A DNA stretch of 64,000 nt. Source: Spirosoma endbachense (lineage in GTDB: Bacteria > Bacteroidota > Bacteroidia > Cytophagales > Spirosomataceae). A program made the position numbers and the translations under genes. The notes under the pieces were generated by a model. It was not told the origin of the DNA. It saw only the letters and a program-made list of their open reading frames with translations, and did no database searches. This document shows positions 35,190 through 44,576 of this stretch, in pieces. Numbering within the stretch: the stretch's first letter is position 1; the number at the start of each line of letters is the position of its first letter. The DNA is taken from positions 6,685,018 through 6,749,017 of the forward strand of contig NZ_CP045997.1 of assembly GCF_010233585.1 (NCBI RefSeq). The letters run 5' to 3'.

Positions 35190-38100
35190 ATGCATTATCT
35201 GTTCAGACTGAGCGGCTTCCTGCTCCTTTTCCTAGCCAGCTGTACCCACCAGCCTACCCGTTTTGAGCGTCTCACTACCGAACAAACGGGTATCGACTTT
35301 GCCAATACGATTACAGAAACTGACTCACTGAACGTGTTGGAATTCGAATACATGTTCAATGGCGGTGGCGTTGGCATTGGCGATTTCAATGGCGACGGTC
35401 TGAGTGATGTATTTTTTGCGGGCAATCAGGTCTCCAGCCGGTTATACCTCAATAAAGGCGATTTTAAATTCGAGGATATAACCCGGCAGGCAGGTGTCAG
35501 CACTAAATTCTGGTGTACAGGCGTTGCCGTTGCTGATATTAACCAGGATGGTCGGCAGGATATTTACGTGTCAACCATTCACCCCGACCGCAACCGGGTC
35601 GTACCGAACCTGCTTTTTCTCAATCAGGGTAACGACGCTTCGGGAACACCCCAATTTAAGGAGGTTGCCAGCGAAGTCGGGCTGGCCGATTCCAGTTATT
35701 CCAGCCAGGCTACCTTCCTGGATTATGATCGAGACGGTGACCTGGATGTTTTTCTACTGACCAATGCATTGGAAGCCTATAACCGGAATAACGTCACTGG
35801 GGCCCGTAATGACGGTTCAGCTAAAAGTCGGGATAAACTCTTTCGGAATGATGGTCAGGCAGTAGTGACTAAGGCGCAACGGGCGAATGCTCAATCCCAT
35901 TCCCCCACTTTACTCCCGCACTTCACCGACGTTTCGGACCAGGCCGGTTTGCTTCACGAAGGCTGGGGGTTAGGTGTGGTTGTCAATGATGTGAATCAGG
36001 ATGGCTGGCCTGATATTTATGTAGCCAACGATTTTCAGTCCAACGATGTCTGGCTCATCAACAACCAGAATGGGACATTTGGTAATAAGATTGCCGAAGC
36101 ACTGAAGCATCAGAGCCACAACAGCATGGGCATGGACATAGCCGACATTAATAATGACGGCCTGAATGATCTGGCAGTCGTGGATATGCTACCCGATGAT
36201 AATCTACGGCAGAAGACCATGTTTGCCACTATTCCCTATGATCGTTTTCAGATGGCCCGACGGCTTGGCTATCAGCCGCAGTACGTCCGGAATGTGCTAC
36301 AACTGAATAGAGGTCAAGGTTCTGGCACCATGCCCTTATTCTCCGACATTAGCTATCTGGCCGGTACGGCTGCCACTGACTGGAGCTGGAGCGCCCTGTT
36401 CGCGGATTTGGATAATGATGGCTTTCGCGATTTACTGATCACCAACGGCTATCGGAAAGACATTACAGACCTCGATTTTATCAGCTACAATCGCGACGCT
36501 GGCCTGTTCGGCACCGATGCCGCCCGACGCGCTCAGTTGCTGAAGCGAATCGAGGAATTAGAACCTGTTTATAAACCAAACTTCCTGTTTCATAACAAAG
36601 GAGATCTTCACTTTGCGAACGTGGCCAACGATTGGGGCATGGGTGAACCCTCCTTTACCAATGGAACTGCCTATGCCGATTTCGATAACGACGGCGATCT
36701 GGACGTCGTTATGAATAACATCAACGATCCTGCCTTTCTGTATCGAAATCGAACCATTGATAATTCTACCGATTCGTCAGCCAATCGGTTTCTGAAGATA
36801 AACCTGATCGGTAAACCCGGAAATCGGGAAGGGCTGGGAGCCAAAGTAACGATTTGGGCAGCGGGTACTATGCATTACACAGAATATACCCGGCAACGCG
36901 GCTATCTGTCCACGATGGAGTCGGGTATTCATGTTGGTTTAGGTCATGCACAACGCATCGATTCGCTAAAAATCGTATGGCCGTCGGGCAACGCACAGAT
37001 TCTCCGGAACGTTAGGTTATCTAAGGTGCTGACACTGGATGAGCAAAAAGCAATTTCTCAACCTGCTTCTTTACCGTTAATAACGCCTGTCAACTCTTTG
37101 CTTACTGAAATTTCGGCACCGCCTGGGCTTTCTTTTCAGCATCAGGAAGACGATTTTGTAGACTATAAAGCCCAGCAAACGCTGCTCTCTCATAAACATT
37201 CACAGATCGGGCCGGGCATAGCCGTTGGGGATGTAGATGGCAATGGGCTCGACGATATCTATATTGCCGGGGCAGCACATCGGGGTGGCACATTTTTTCT
37301 GCAACAAATCGATCCTTCCGGCAAAAATCGTTTCCAGCGCAAAGATCGTCCGGCAAAAGAGCCCGAAGAAACCGGCGTTCTGTTATTCGACGCCGACCGT
37401 GATGGCGACCTTGACCTGTATGCTGTTCATGGCAGCACCGAATTCGGCAAAAATGAAGCTCGCTATCAGGACAGTTTATACCTGAACGATGGGCGAGGAA
37501 ATTTTCGCTCGTCTGCTACGTCATTGCCCAACACAACATCGAGCGGTTCGTGCATCGTAGCTACCGACTTCGACCACGACGGCGACCTCGATTTATTTGT
37601 GGGTGGCCGTATAATACCGCAACGATTTCCGGAGCCCCCGAGAAGCTATTTATTACGAAATGATGGACTGGCAGCAAGGAATAACGAGCGAGGAAATAGC
37701 CCCTCCGTTCCGCACTTTACCGACGTAACCGATCAGTTCGCACCCGGACTTGGCCAGGCGGGGTTAATCTGCTCGGCACTCTGGACCGATGTTGACAACG
37801 ATACCTGGCCTGATCTGATGCTGGCGGGTGAGTTTATGCCGATCACCGTGTTCAAAAATGAGAAGGGTAGCCGGTTAACTCCCCTGAAGATGCCAACTCT
37901 GGAAAAAGCGGTTGGTTTCTGGAATAGTCTTACACCGGGTGATTTCGACAACGATGGCGATCTGGATTATATAGTGGGTAATCTGGGCCTTAACAGCCGT
38001 TTACAGGCATCGGCTTCACATCCGGTATCCGTTTACGCTGCTGACTACGACAAAAACGGCACGCTGGACCCCATTCTGAGTTTTTTCAACGGAGAAACCG

Positions 38101-38765
38101 AATATCCTGTTCACCCCCGTGATGTTCTGACCGATCAGGTTCCGTCGTTCAAAAAGAAAATGACGTCGTATGCCAGTTATGGAAAAATGAAACTGAGCGA
38201 TCTGCTGGATAACGAGCAGCAAAAACAGGCTATTCATAAACAAGCGACTTATTGTTCATCGGCCTATCTTGAGAATCGGGCGGGAACGCTCATACTTCAC
38301 GAACTGCCGATTGAAGCCCAGTTTTCGACCGTATTCGGAACAGTGGCCAATGACCTGAATCACGACGGCAATCTGGATATACTGCTAACAGGCAACGACT
38401 ATTCGACGGAAATACTATCGGGCTGGCAGGATGCCGGATTGGGCTTATGTCTTCTGGGAGATGGGCATGGACATTTTAAGCCATTATCACCCGCGAAGTC
38501 TGGTTTTATTGTCGATGGTGATGCGAAATCATTAGCCTCAGTTCTATTGGCCAATGGGCAACTCTATTATGTTGCCACGCAAAATAACGGCCCCATGCGC
38601 GTTTTTGCAGAAACAACCAGACGGGCAAGGTATGAGCGGGTAAAAGCAACAGATACGTCTACGACACAAACAAAAGCAGCAGGACTAAAGCGAAAAATAG
38701 AGTATAGTTGGGGTGGTGGTTATTTGTCTCAATCATCACGAGTTGCAGAAAAAAAGCCTTACTAA
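35190..38765 (+). CDS. VCBS/FG-GAP repeat lipoprotein with ASPIC/UnbV domain
   Basis: The 1191-residue lipoprotein (LLFLASCTHQ) is built of FG-GAP/VCBS repeats, each with an Asp-rich calcium-type loop such as DFNGDGLSDV, DYDRDGDLDV, DLDNDGFRDL and DFDNDGDLDY. An ASPIC/UnbV domain lies near residues 535-620 (LIGKPGNREGLGAKVTIWAAG, TMESGIHVGLGHAQ). The repeats form a beta propeller and usually bind other proteins or glycans on the surface. These proteins often accompany SusC/D pairs in Cytophagales. It is separated from susD by a stem-loop but points the same way. Confidence 0.9.
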   Translation: MHYLFRLSGFLLLFLASCTHQPTRFERLTTEQTGIDFANTITETDSLNVLEFEYMFNGGGVGIGDFNGDGLSDVFFAGNQVSSRLYLNKGDFKFEDITRQAGVSTKFWCTGVAVADINQDGRQDIYVSTIHPDRNRVVPNLLFLNQGNDASGTPQFKEVASEVGLADSSYSSQATFLDYDRDGDLDVFLLTNALEAYNRNNVTGARNDGSAKSRDKLFRNDGQAVVTKAQRANAQSHSPTLLPHFTDVSDQAGLLHEGWGLGVVVNDVNQDGWPDIYVANDFQSNDVWLINNQNGTFGNKIAEALKHQSHNSMGMDIADINNDGLNDLAVVDMLPDDNLRQKTMFATIPYDRFQMARRLGYQPQYVRNVLQLNRGQGSGTMPLFSDISYLAGTAATDWSWSALFADLDNDGFRDLLITNGYRKDITDLDFISYNRDAGLFGTDAARRAQLLKRIEELEPVYKPNFLFHNKGDLHFANVANDWGMGEPSFTNGTAYADFDNDGDLDVVMNNINDPAFLYRNRTIDNSTDSSANRFLKINLIGKPGNREGLGAKVTIWAAGTMHYTEYTRQRGYLSTMESGIHVGLGHAQRIDSLKIVWPSGNAQILRNVRLSKVLTLDEQKAISQPASLPLITPVNSLLTEISAPPGLSFQHQEDDFVDYKAQQTLLSHKHSQIGPGIAVGDVDGNGLDDIYIAGAAHRGGTFFLQQIDPSGKNRFQRKDRPAKEPEETGVLLFDADRDGDLDLYAVHGSTEFGKNEARYQDSLYLNDGRGNFRSSATSLPNTTSSGSCIVATDFDHDGDLDLFVGGRIIPQRFPEPPRSYLLRNDGLAARNNERGNSPSVPHFTDVTDQFAPGLGQAGLICSALWTDVDNDTWPDLMLAGEFMPITVFKNEKGSRLTPLKMPTLEKAVGFWNSLTPGDFDNDGDLDYIVGNLGLNSRLQASASHPVSVYAADYDKNGTLDPILSFFNGETEYPVHPRDVLTDQVPSFKKKMTSYASYGKMKLSDLLDNEQQKQAIHKQATYCSSAYLENRAGTLILHELPIEAQFSTVFGTVANDLNHDGNLDILLTGNDYSTEILSGWQDAGLGLCLLGDGHGHFKPLSPAKSGFIVDGDAKSLASVLLANGQLYYVATQNNGPMRVFAETTRRARYERVKATDTSTTQTKAAGLKRKIEYSWGGGYLSQSSRVAEKKPY

Positions 38766-38776
38766 AAAAGAAATTG

Positions 38777-38784
38777 TACTTTTG
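38777..38784 (+). promoter_or_regulatory. -7 element upstream of the phosphodiesterase gene
   Basis: TACTTTTG matches the -7 consensus, 23 bases before the 38807 start and just past the VCBS gene stop, so the downstream gene may have its own promoter. No -33 box was found at correct spacing. Confidence 0.35.
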
Positions 38785-38806
38785 AGCATTCCATCCAGTG
38801 AACTGC

Positions 38807-39697
38807 ATGCGTTTTAACGTTCTACTTAGTTGCATGATTGCCACCACTTTTACGTCGTTGTCTCCTTCTGCTTTCGACTTGCAGGGACACCGGGGCTGTC
38901 GGGGATTGATGCCCGAAAACACCATTCCGGCATTCCTGAAAGCCCTCGATCTTGGGGTTACGACTCTGGAGATGGATGTCGTAATCAGTAAAGATCGGCA
39001 GGTCGTTGTTTCGCATGAACCCTATTTCAATGCTGCCTATAGTATAGGGCCAGATGGACAACCGGTTGATAAAAAAGACCAGAAAAGCCGGGTGCTTTAT
39101 CAAATGAATTATGCTGATATCAGGCGTTATGACGTTGGCTCTAATGGCAATGTGGCCTATCCCGAACAACAAAAGCTCAAGGTTTATAAGCCTTTATTAA
39201 GTGACGTTATAGAACAGGCAGAAGCCTACCGAACGGCCAAAAATCTGTCTGACTTTTCCTATAATATTGAAATTAAGAGCGAACCGTCGGAGTATAACAA
39301 AAGCCAGCCGGAGCCAGCTGATTTCTGTGACCTTGTTCAAACGGTCATCAGGAAACAGTTACCAACCGAACGCGTTGTCATTCAAAGCTTTGACTTTGCC
39401 ATGCTCAGGCATTGGAAACAACAGGCCAATGCCGGGAAATATCCAAACGTTAGGCTGTCGGCACTCGTTGAAAATCTTCGTAGCTTCGAAAAAAACATAG
39501 ATGAGTTAGGCTTCAAACCCGATATTTACAGCCCCTACTACCGGCTCTTGAGTCACCGTAAAATTGACCGACTCCATGAGCAGGGCATCAAGGTCATTCC
39601 CTGGACAGTTAATCAGCAGGATGACATGAAACGCCTGAAAGAATGGGGTGTCGATGGGCTAATTACCGATTACCCTGATCGGGCAGGTAGTTTGTAA
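38807..39697 (+). CDS. glycerophosphodiester phosphodiesterase
   Basis: The 296-residue protein (ATG at 38807; a GTG nine bases earlier is possible) has a signal sequence and a GDPD TIM barrel. The family motif QGHRGCRGLMPENTIPAF gives the first catalytic His-Arg and the Glu-Asn metal ligands, followed by LEMDVVISKDRQVVVSHEP with the metal-binding Glu-Asp and the general-acid His. The end, KVIPWTVNQQDDMKRLKEWGVDGLITDYPD, is the standard C-terminus. It cleaves glycerophosphodiesters to glycerol-3-phosphate and an alcohol, in the periplasm judging from the signal. Confidence 0.94.
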   Translation: MRFNVLLSCMIATTFTSLSPSAFDLQGHRGCRGLMPENTIPAFLKALDLGVTTLEMDVVISKDRQVVVSHEPYFNAAYSIGPDGQPVDKKDQKSRVLYQMNYADIRRYDVGSNGNVAYPEQQKLKVYKPLLSDVIEQAEAYRTAKNLSDFSYNIEIKSEPSEYNKSQPEPADFCDLVQTVIRKQLPTERVVIQSFDFAMLRHWKQQANAGKYPNVRLSALVENLRSFEKNIDELGFKPDIYSPYYRLLSHRKIDRLHEQGIKVIPWTVNQQDDMKRLKEWGVDGLITDYPDRAGSL

Positions 39698-39769
39698 ACT
39701 AACTGGTGCTTTTGTAAGTTTCTATCTCTAATCTACCCAAGTAGGTTAGTTTACGCGTATTTTAACGGT

Positions 39770-41293
39770 ATGACCTTCCTGAATACTACGCTCAAATGGC
39801 TCCTGCAACGACGCTTACCCCGCATCGAAGCCATGATGAAATATCCCGGTCCGGTGCAGCAAAAGGTATTTGAGCAGCTCATCCGGGCAGGTCGTCGAAC
39901 GGAATGGGGAAAAAAGCACGATTACCAATCCATTCGCACGATCGCTGATTTTCAGCAGCAGGTTCCTGTTTCGAGCTACGAAGACCTCTATCCATATATA
40001 GAGCGCGTTATGAAAGGCGAAAGCAAAGTGCTTTGGCCCTCGCCCGTACGCTGGTTTTCGAAATCGTCGGGCACGACCAATGCCCGTAGCAAGTTCATTC
40101 CGGTCACGACCGAATCACTGGACGAAAGTCATTTTAAGGGCGGTAAAGACATGATGGCCCTCTATGTAGCCAACTACCCTGATACGCGGACATTTGAAGG
40201 GAAAGGACTCTCTATTGGTGGCAGCCTGCATCAGAACCCCTACAGCACCAACAGTGCCGCTGGTGATGTTTCGGCAGTGGTTATGAAAAACCTGCCGACC
40301 TGGGCGCAGGTCATCCGCACTCCGTCGATTGAAATTGCTCTCATGGATGAATGGGAAGCCAAGATGGAGCGTATGGCCGAGATCACATCCCAGGAAAATG
40401 TGACGAGCATGCTGGGCGCACCGACCTGGGGGCTGGTCCTGATTGACAAAATTCTGGCCCTAACCGGTAAATCAAACATTCTTGAAGTATGGCCAAACTT
40501 TGAAGTGATGATTCATGGGGCGGTTAATTTTCAGCCATACCGCGAACTATTCCAGCAGCAGGTTTTCCCGACAAATACCATTCGTTATCAGGAGGTTTAC
40601 AACGCATCGGAAGGCTTCTTCGCCATTCAGGACGATCTATCCCGTATCGGTGAAATGTTGCTTATGCTTGATTATGGCATTTTCTACGAGTTCATTCCAT
40701 TCCACGAAGCCGATCAGCCATTTCCCAAAGCCTTGACCATTGACGAGGTTGAGCTGGATAAAAACTATGCGCTTGTCGTTTCGACAAATGGAGGTTTGTG
40801 GCGCTATAAAATCGGCGATACTGTACGCTTTACCTCACTCTACCCTCACCGGCTAAAAGTCAGCGGACGGACGAAGCATTTCATCAATGCTTTTGGCGAG
40901 GAAGTTATCGTTGAAAATGCTGAAGTAGCCATTACGCGGGCCAGCGAAGCAACAGGCGCTGTCATTGCCGATTATACCGCTGGGCCGGTCTATATGAGCA
41001 ACGGCGCTAACGGCTGCCATGAGTGGGTGATCGAATTCTCGCGGGAGCCCGATAGCCAGCAGCATTTCAACCAGCTTTTAGATGAAACGCTACGCGAAAT
41101 CAACTCCGATTACGACGCCAAGCGTTATAATGACATGGTGTTGAAACGGCCCCGCGTTCATGTTGTTCCGCGTGGTACGTTCTATGCCTGGATGAAACAG
41201 CGCGGCAAGTTAGGCGGTCAGCATAAAGTGCCACGGCTGGCCAATTCACGCGAGTATCTGGATGACATTCTGGGGCGGGTTCTGGAGCTATAG
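39770..41293 (+). CDS. GH3 family acyl-acid amido synthetase-like protein
   Basis: The 507-residue protein matches the plant GH3 (auxin and jasmonate conjugating) fold throughout: PVSSYEDLYPYIERVMKGE, the nucleotide motif SKSSGTTNARSKFIPVT, the YNASEGFFAIQ motif and the C-terminal WRYKIGDTVRFTSLYPHRLKVSGRTKHFINAFGEEV. GH3 enzymes adenylate a carboxylic acid and join it to an amino acid. Bacterial members are common in Bacteroidota, and their substrate is not known to me. It is monocistronic as far as can be seen and convergent with the next gene. Confidence 0.9.
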   Translation: MTFLNTTLKWLLQRRLPRIEAMMKYPGPVQQKVFEQLIRAGRRTEWGKKHDYQSIRTIADFQQQVPVSSYEDLYPYIERVMKGESKVLWPSPVRWFSKSSGTTNARSKFIPVTTESLDESHFKGGKDMMALYVANYPDTRTFEGKGLSIGGSLHQNPYSTNSAAGDVSAVVMKNLPTWAQVIRTPSIEIALMDEWEAKMERMAEITSQENVTSMLGAPTWGLVLIDKILALTGKSNILEVWPNFEVMIHGAVNFQPYRELFQQQVFPTNTIRYQEVYNASEGFFAIQDDLSRIGEMLLMLDYGIFYEFIPFHEADQPFPKALTIDEVELDKNYALVVSTNGGLWRYKIGDTVRFTSLYPHRLKVSGRTKHFINAFGEEVIVENAEVAITRASEATGAVIADYTAGPVYMSNGANGCHEWVIEFSREPDSQQHFNQLLDETLREINSDYDAKRYNDMVLKRPRVHVVPRGTFYAWMKQRGKLGGQHKVPRLANSREYLDDILGRVLEL

Positions 41294-41303
41294 CTGTTGT
41301 TTG

Positions 41304-42584
41304 TCATCGATTCGCTTCCGAAAGCCAGTGAAACTGTCGTTCGGTGAGCTGAAAATGCCGACGCTGCCGTTGGAGAGCTACTACAACGGAGTCGTTACGA
41401 ATTTTTCCCCGCAACTGAATGTGATTGGTATCGGGCACGGTGTATTGCATGGAGAAAAGGGTGGTTGTATCAGCCGCATTTTTTTTGAACGTAATGGTAT
41501 GAGCCAGCGAATCGAGTTCGTAGCTAAAATAGCCCCGACGATACCGCTGCCGGAATAAGGTATCCGCCGTTTGAATACTCCCCGAATTGGTCGCTTCAAA
41601 AACGACATCTTTCCAGCGTAAGCTATCGGCAACATTGCCCTGAAATTGGTCGACCGTAAAAAAGCCAGTAGCCAGTTTATTGGTAGTATGCATTTCTTTC
41701 GAGGTTAACCAACGCTGGTACGATCTGGCTACAGGCCATACTAAAAACAGGCCGACGAACGCAACTTTCAGGACTACCTGCGCCGAACGCATCCATTTTT
41801 TAGGCATCGTAAAACGGAATGCAGGCTGCGTTGGCTTGTTGAATACGAAGAAATTAAGCAGCCGCTGGGCATCGCTTAACAAGAGAAAGTTGCTAAACAC
41901 GAACAGATGGATAGAAAATACCTTGACGGGAATGTCGTAGCAGAGATTCATCATCATGACATTGAGAAATACACTTGCGGCTACAAGCGCTCCCAGGGTG
42001 CTGGTACGGCGAAACAGCAATAATACTCCAGCCAATACCTCCACTGCGCCCGAAAAAAACTGGTATGGCGTCGAATAGCCAATGAAATACCAGGAGAATC
42101 GCATGGGTAAAAGGTCGCCCAGTGGCGTAGCCAATGCACTTAACGAGGGAAATATCATTTGCAAACCAAACAGTTTGATGATACCGTAGCTCAATGACAT
42201 CATGGCGACGAAATACCGAACCAGTACCAGAAGCCAGTAATAGGCCGTATTATAGCTTGTACGTCTATCGAAAAGTGTCCAGCCGGCGGCACCCACAACG
42301 GCCATCAGTGTAAAAAAACACAACTGAGCATATCCGTACGACGTATCTCCGCTACCATTCAGGGGCACCAGTACGTCCTTTACGTGAAAGATGTACTGGT
42401 TGGCAAGCGTAACAAGCCAGGTTTCGACCTTGCTGTAATAGTCGCCGATCAAGCCCAATATGGGTATATCGCCAAGCCACGTCCAGGGTGTTATGTACAA
42501 CAGCAGGTAAATACAGCAAAAACGAAACAATACCTTACGCCACCAGGACCATTGGCCGGTAGGATGAACAGCAACAGCGGACAT
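41304..42584 (-). CDS. DoxX-like multi-pass membrane protein with soluble C-terminus
   Basis: The 426-residue protein has about eight membrane helices, with a DoxX-like segment (LVRYFVAMMSLSYGIIKLFGLQM, then YQFFSGAVEVLAGVLLLFRR), and a 100-residue soluble C-terminal domain (from about residue 305) with beta-strand character. I regard it as DoxX-related; the function is unknown and the C-terminal domain is not recognised. It faces the GH3 gene tail to tail, with 10 bases between stops. A TATATTTG element (complement of 42629-42636) lies 45 bases before its start. Confidence 0.65.
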   Translation of the reverse strand: MSAVAVHPTGQWSWWRKVLFRFCCIYLLLYITPWTWLGDIPILGLIGDYYSKVETWLVTLANQYIFHVKDVLVPLNGSGDTSYGYAQLCFFTLMAVVGAAGWTLFDRRTSYNTAYYWLLVLVRYFVAMMSLSYGIIKLFGLQMIFPSLSALATPLGDLLPMRFSWYFIGYSTPYQFFSGAVEVLAGVLLLFRRTSTLGALVAASVFLNVMMMNLCYDIPVKVFSIHLFVFSNFLLLSDAQRLLNFFVFNKPTQPAFRFTMPKKWMRSAQVVLKVAFVGLFLVWPVARSYQRWLTSKEMHTTNKLATGFFTVDQFQGNVADSLRWKDVVFEATNSGSIQTADTLFRQRYRRGYFSYELDSLAHTITFKKNAADTTTLFSMQYTVPDTNHIQLRGKIRNDSVVVALQRQRRHFQLTERQFHWLSEANR

Positions 42585-42650
42585 AAATGAAAGAGTTGGT
42601 TTCGAGAAGGTTATAGTGTGACTATACCCAAATATAAGGAAAGCCTCTAA

Positions 42651-43154
42651 TTAGCCTCGTATCAATTTATGTGCTTTTAAAAATGCATAGGTCATCACTT
42701 CTTTTTCGGGATTGAGTACAACCTGTTTCTGCACGGCACAGATAAACAGCTCGTGGTCACCAGCATCTGTGTTGTGTAGCACGCGGCACTGCACATACCC
42801 AATGGCTTCTGTCAGGTACGGGCAGCCGCGCTCATCGAGCGCATATGGTACGTTTTTAAACTTGTTTTTATAGATCCCATTCTCAGTTCGACCCGATTGC
42901 TGCCCCAGCTTTCGAATCAGTCGGCTTTGGTTCGTAGCGAGCAGATTCACATTGAGAATGCCACTTTCACGCACTAGCTCAATGGTATAATCAACTTTAT
43001 AGAGGGCAATGGCCAACACCTTCATTTTCATGTCGGTTTGCATGAGCCAGGTAACAATATTGGCATTATACCGCTGGTCTGTCGTACCAATGCCAGCCAT
43101 GGTCGTGATACTATGAACATCGTAATTTTTGTATTTCAATAACCGTTTTAGCAT
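42651..43154 (-). CDS. flavin reductase family protein
   Basis: The 167-residue protein has the FMN-binding split-barrel pattern of flavin reductases, with MAGIGTTDQRYNANIVTWLMQTDMKMKVLAIAL and GILNVNLLATNQSRLIRKLGQQSGR, and a C-terminal strand DHELFICAVQKQVV. Such proteins reduce flavin with NAD(P)H for a partner monooxygenase, or carry a bound FMN themselves. No oxygenase gene is near. The family call is good and the activity is unassigned. Confidence 0.85.
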   Translation of the reverse strand: MLKRLLKYKNYDVHSITTMAGIGTTDQRYNANIVTWLMQTDMKMKVLAIALYKVDYTIELVRESGILNVNLLATNQSRLIRKLGQQSGRTENGIYKNKFKNVPYALDERGCPYLTEAIGYVQCRVLHNTDAGDHELFICAVQKQVVLNPEKEVMTYAFLKAHKLIRG

Positions 43155-43307
43155 AAGATTGACAATGAGTCGTTAAGAGAAGTGATTAAATTTGTAGCGA
43201 ACGTAGCCTTTTGTTCTGCTGTTCTAATGACAAACGTGGTTACTAGTGAGTAAAGAAATAAGCGCTTATTGCCCTTTCATTCTTTTGCTCTTTCACTCTT
43301 TACGTCA

Positions 43308-44570
43308 ATGAAATCGTTCGACATTCCCGACTATTACCGTAGCAGCATTATTACTCCTCTGAAGGAATTTCGACGGAAACGGGATAAACTAAAACGGGAC
43401 TTTACGCCTACGCTTCTCGATTTCGGTCCGGTTCGGTTTTTGATTGCTCGGCACTTTGGTTTTTGCTATGGCGTCGAAAATGCCGTTGAGATTGCCTACA
43501 AAGCGATTGCCGAAAACGCGGGTAAACGTATATTCCTGCTTAGTGAAATGATTCATAATCCCGATGTGAACACCGACCTGCAGGACCGGGGCGTTCGCTT
43601 TATTATGGATACGAAAGGGGGCCAACTCATTCCGTGGTCTGAACTAACGTCCGACGATATTGTCATTATACCAGCGTTTGGCACAACGCTGGAAACTCAA
43701 AATCAACTGGCATCGATTGGTCTGGACGTTGAAAAATACGATACAACCTGCCCCTTTGTCGAAAAAGTCTGGAATAAGGCCGGGCAAATTGGCCAGAAAA
43801 ACTACACCATTATCGTTCACGGGAAGCCGAACCACGAAGAAACCCGCGCTACTTTTTCACACAGTAAAGAATCAGGCCCAACCGTGGTGGTGAAAGACAT
43901 GGAGCAGACAAAACGCCTGGCCAGATACATAACCGGCGAGTCGCCTGCCGAACAGTTTTATACCGAGTTTGCCGGTCAATATTCCAATGGCTTCGACCCA
44001 ACCCGCGATTTACAACGCATTGGCGTAGTTAACCAGACAACGATGCTGGCTTCTGATACACAGGGCATTGCCGATTACCTGAAACAGGTAATGAGCCAGA
44101 AACATAACCTTGGCGAGACGGCTTCGCCTGACCAGATTGACCCCTATTTTGCCAATACACGCGATACGCTCTGTTATGCAACCAACGACAATCAAGACGC
44201 AACGTACGCGCTTTTGACCTACCCTGCCAATCTGGCCATCGTAGCTGGCGGCTACAATTCATCCAATACATCACACATCGTAGAGCTTTGCGAAGAGAAG
44301 CTACCGACGTACTTTATTGAGTCAGAGCAGAAAATTCTGTCGAATAAGCTGATTCGTCATTACAATGGTCATACCAGGCAGGAAGTGGTCACCGAAAATT
44401 TTCTGCCACGCCTGGAGGAGGCAGCCAGTGAACCTGTTACTATTCTTTTAACCTGCGGGGCATCCTGCCCTGATGCTACCGTAGAGGGCATTCTGCTTAA
44501 ACTGGCCAGTTTCTTTCCCGGAGCCCGGCCTATCGACGATGTTATGGCCTCCGTAATGCAGTCATCGTAA
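43308..44570 (+). CDS. ispH: 4-hydroxy-3-methylbut-2-enyl diphosphate reductase (long form)
   Basis: The 420-residue protein (ATG at 43308) has the three cluster cysteines of IspH in RHFGFCYGVENAV (Cys53), DTTCPFVEKVWNK and CGASCPDATVEG, and the catalytic region with TMLASDTQ. It makes IPP and DMAPP in the last step of the MEP pathway. It is about 100 residues longer than the E. coli enzyme and resembles the cyanobacterial/plastid type, with an N-terminal extension of about 40 residues and an internal insertion around residues 230-290. No other MEP gene is in the window. Confidence 0.93.
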   Translation: MKSFDIPDYYRSSIITPLKEFRRKRDKLKRDFTPTLLDFGPVRFLIARHFGFCYGVENAVEIAYKAIAENAGKRIFLLSEMIHNPDVNTDLQDRGVRFIMDTKGGQLIPWSELTSDDIVIIPAFGTTLETQNQLASIGLDVEKYDTTCPFVEKVWNKAGQIGQKNYTIIVHGKPNHEETRATFSHSKESGPTVVVKDMEQTKRLARYITGESPAEQFYTEFAGQYSNGFDPTRDLQRIGVVNQTTMLASDTQGIADYLKQVMSQKHNLGETASPDQIDPYFANTRDTLCYATNDNQDATYALLTYPANLAIVAGGYNSSNTSHIVELCEEKLPTYFIESEQKILSNKLIRHYNGHTRQEVVTENFLPRLEEAASEPVTILLTCGASCPDATVEGILLKLASFFPGARPIDDVMASVMQSS

Positions 44571-44576
44571 TGCGAC

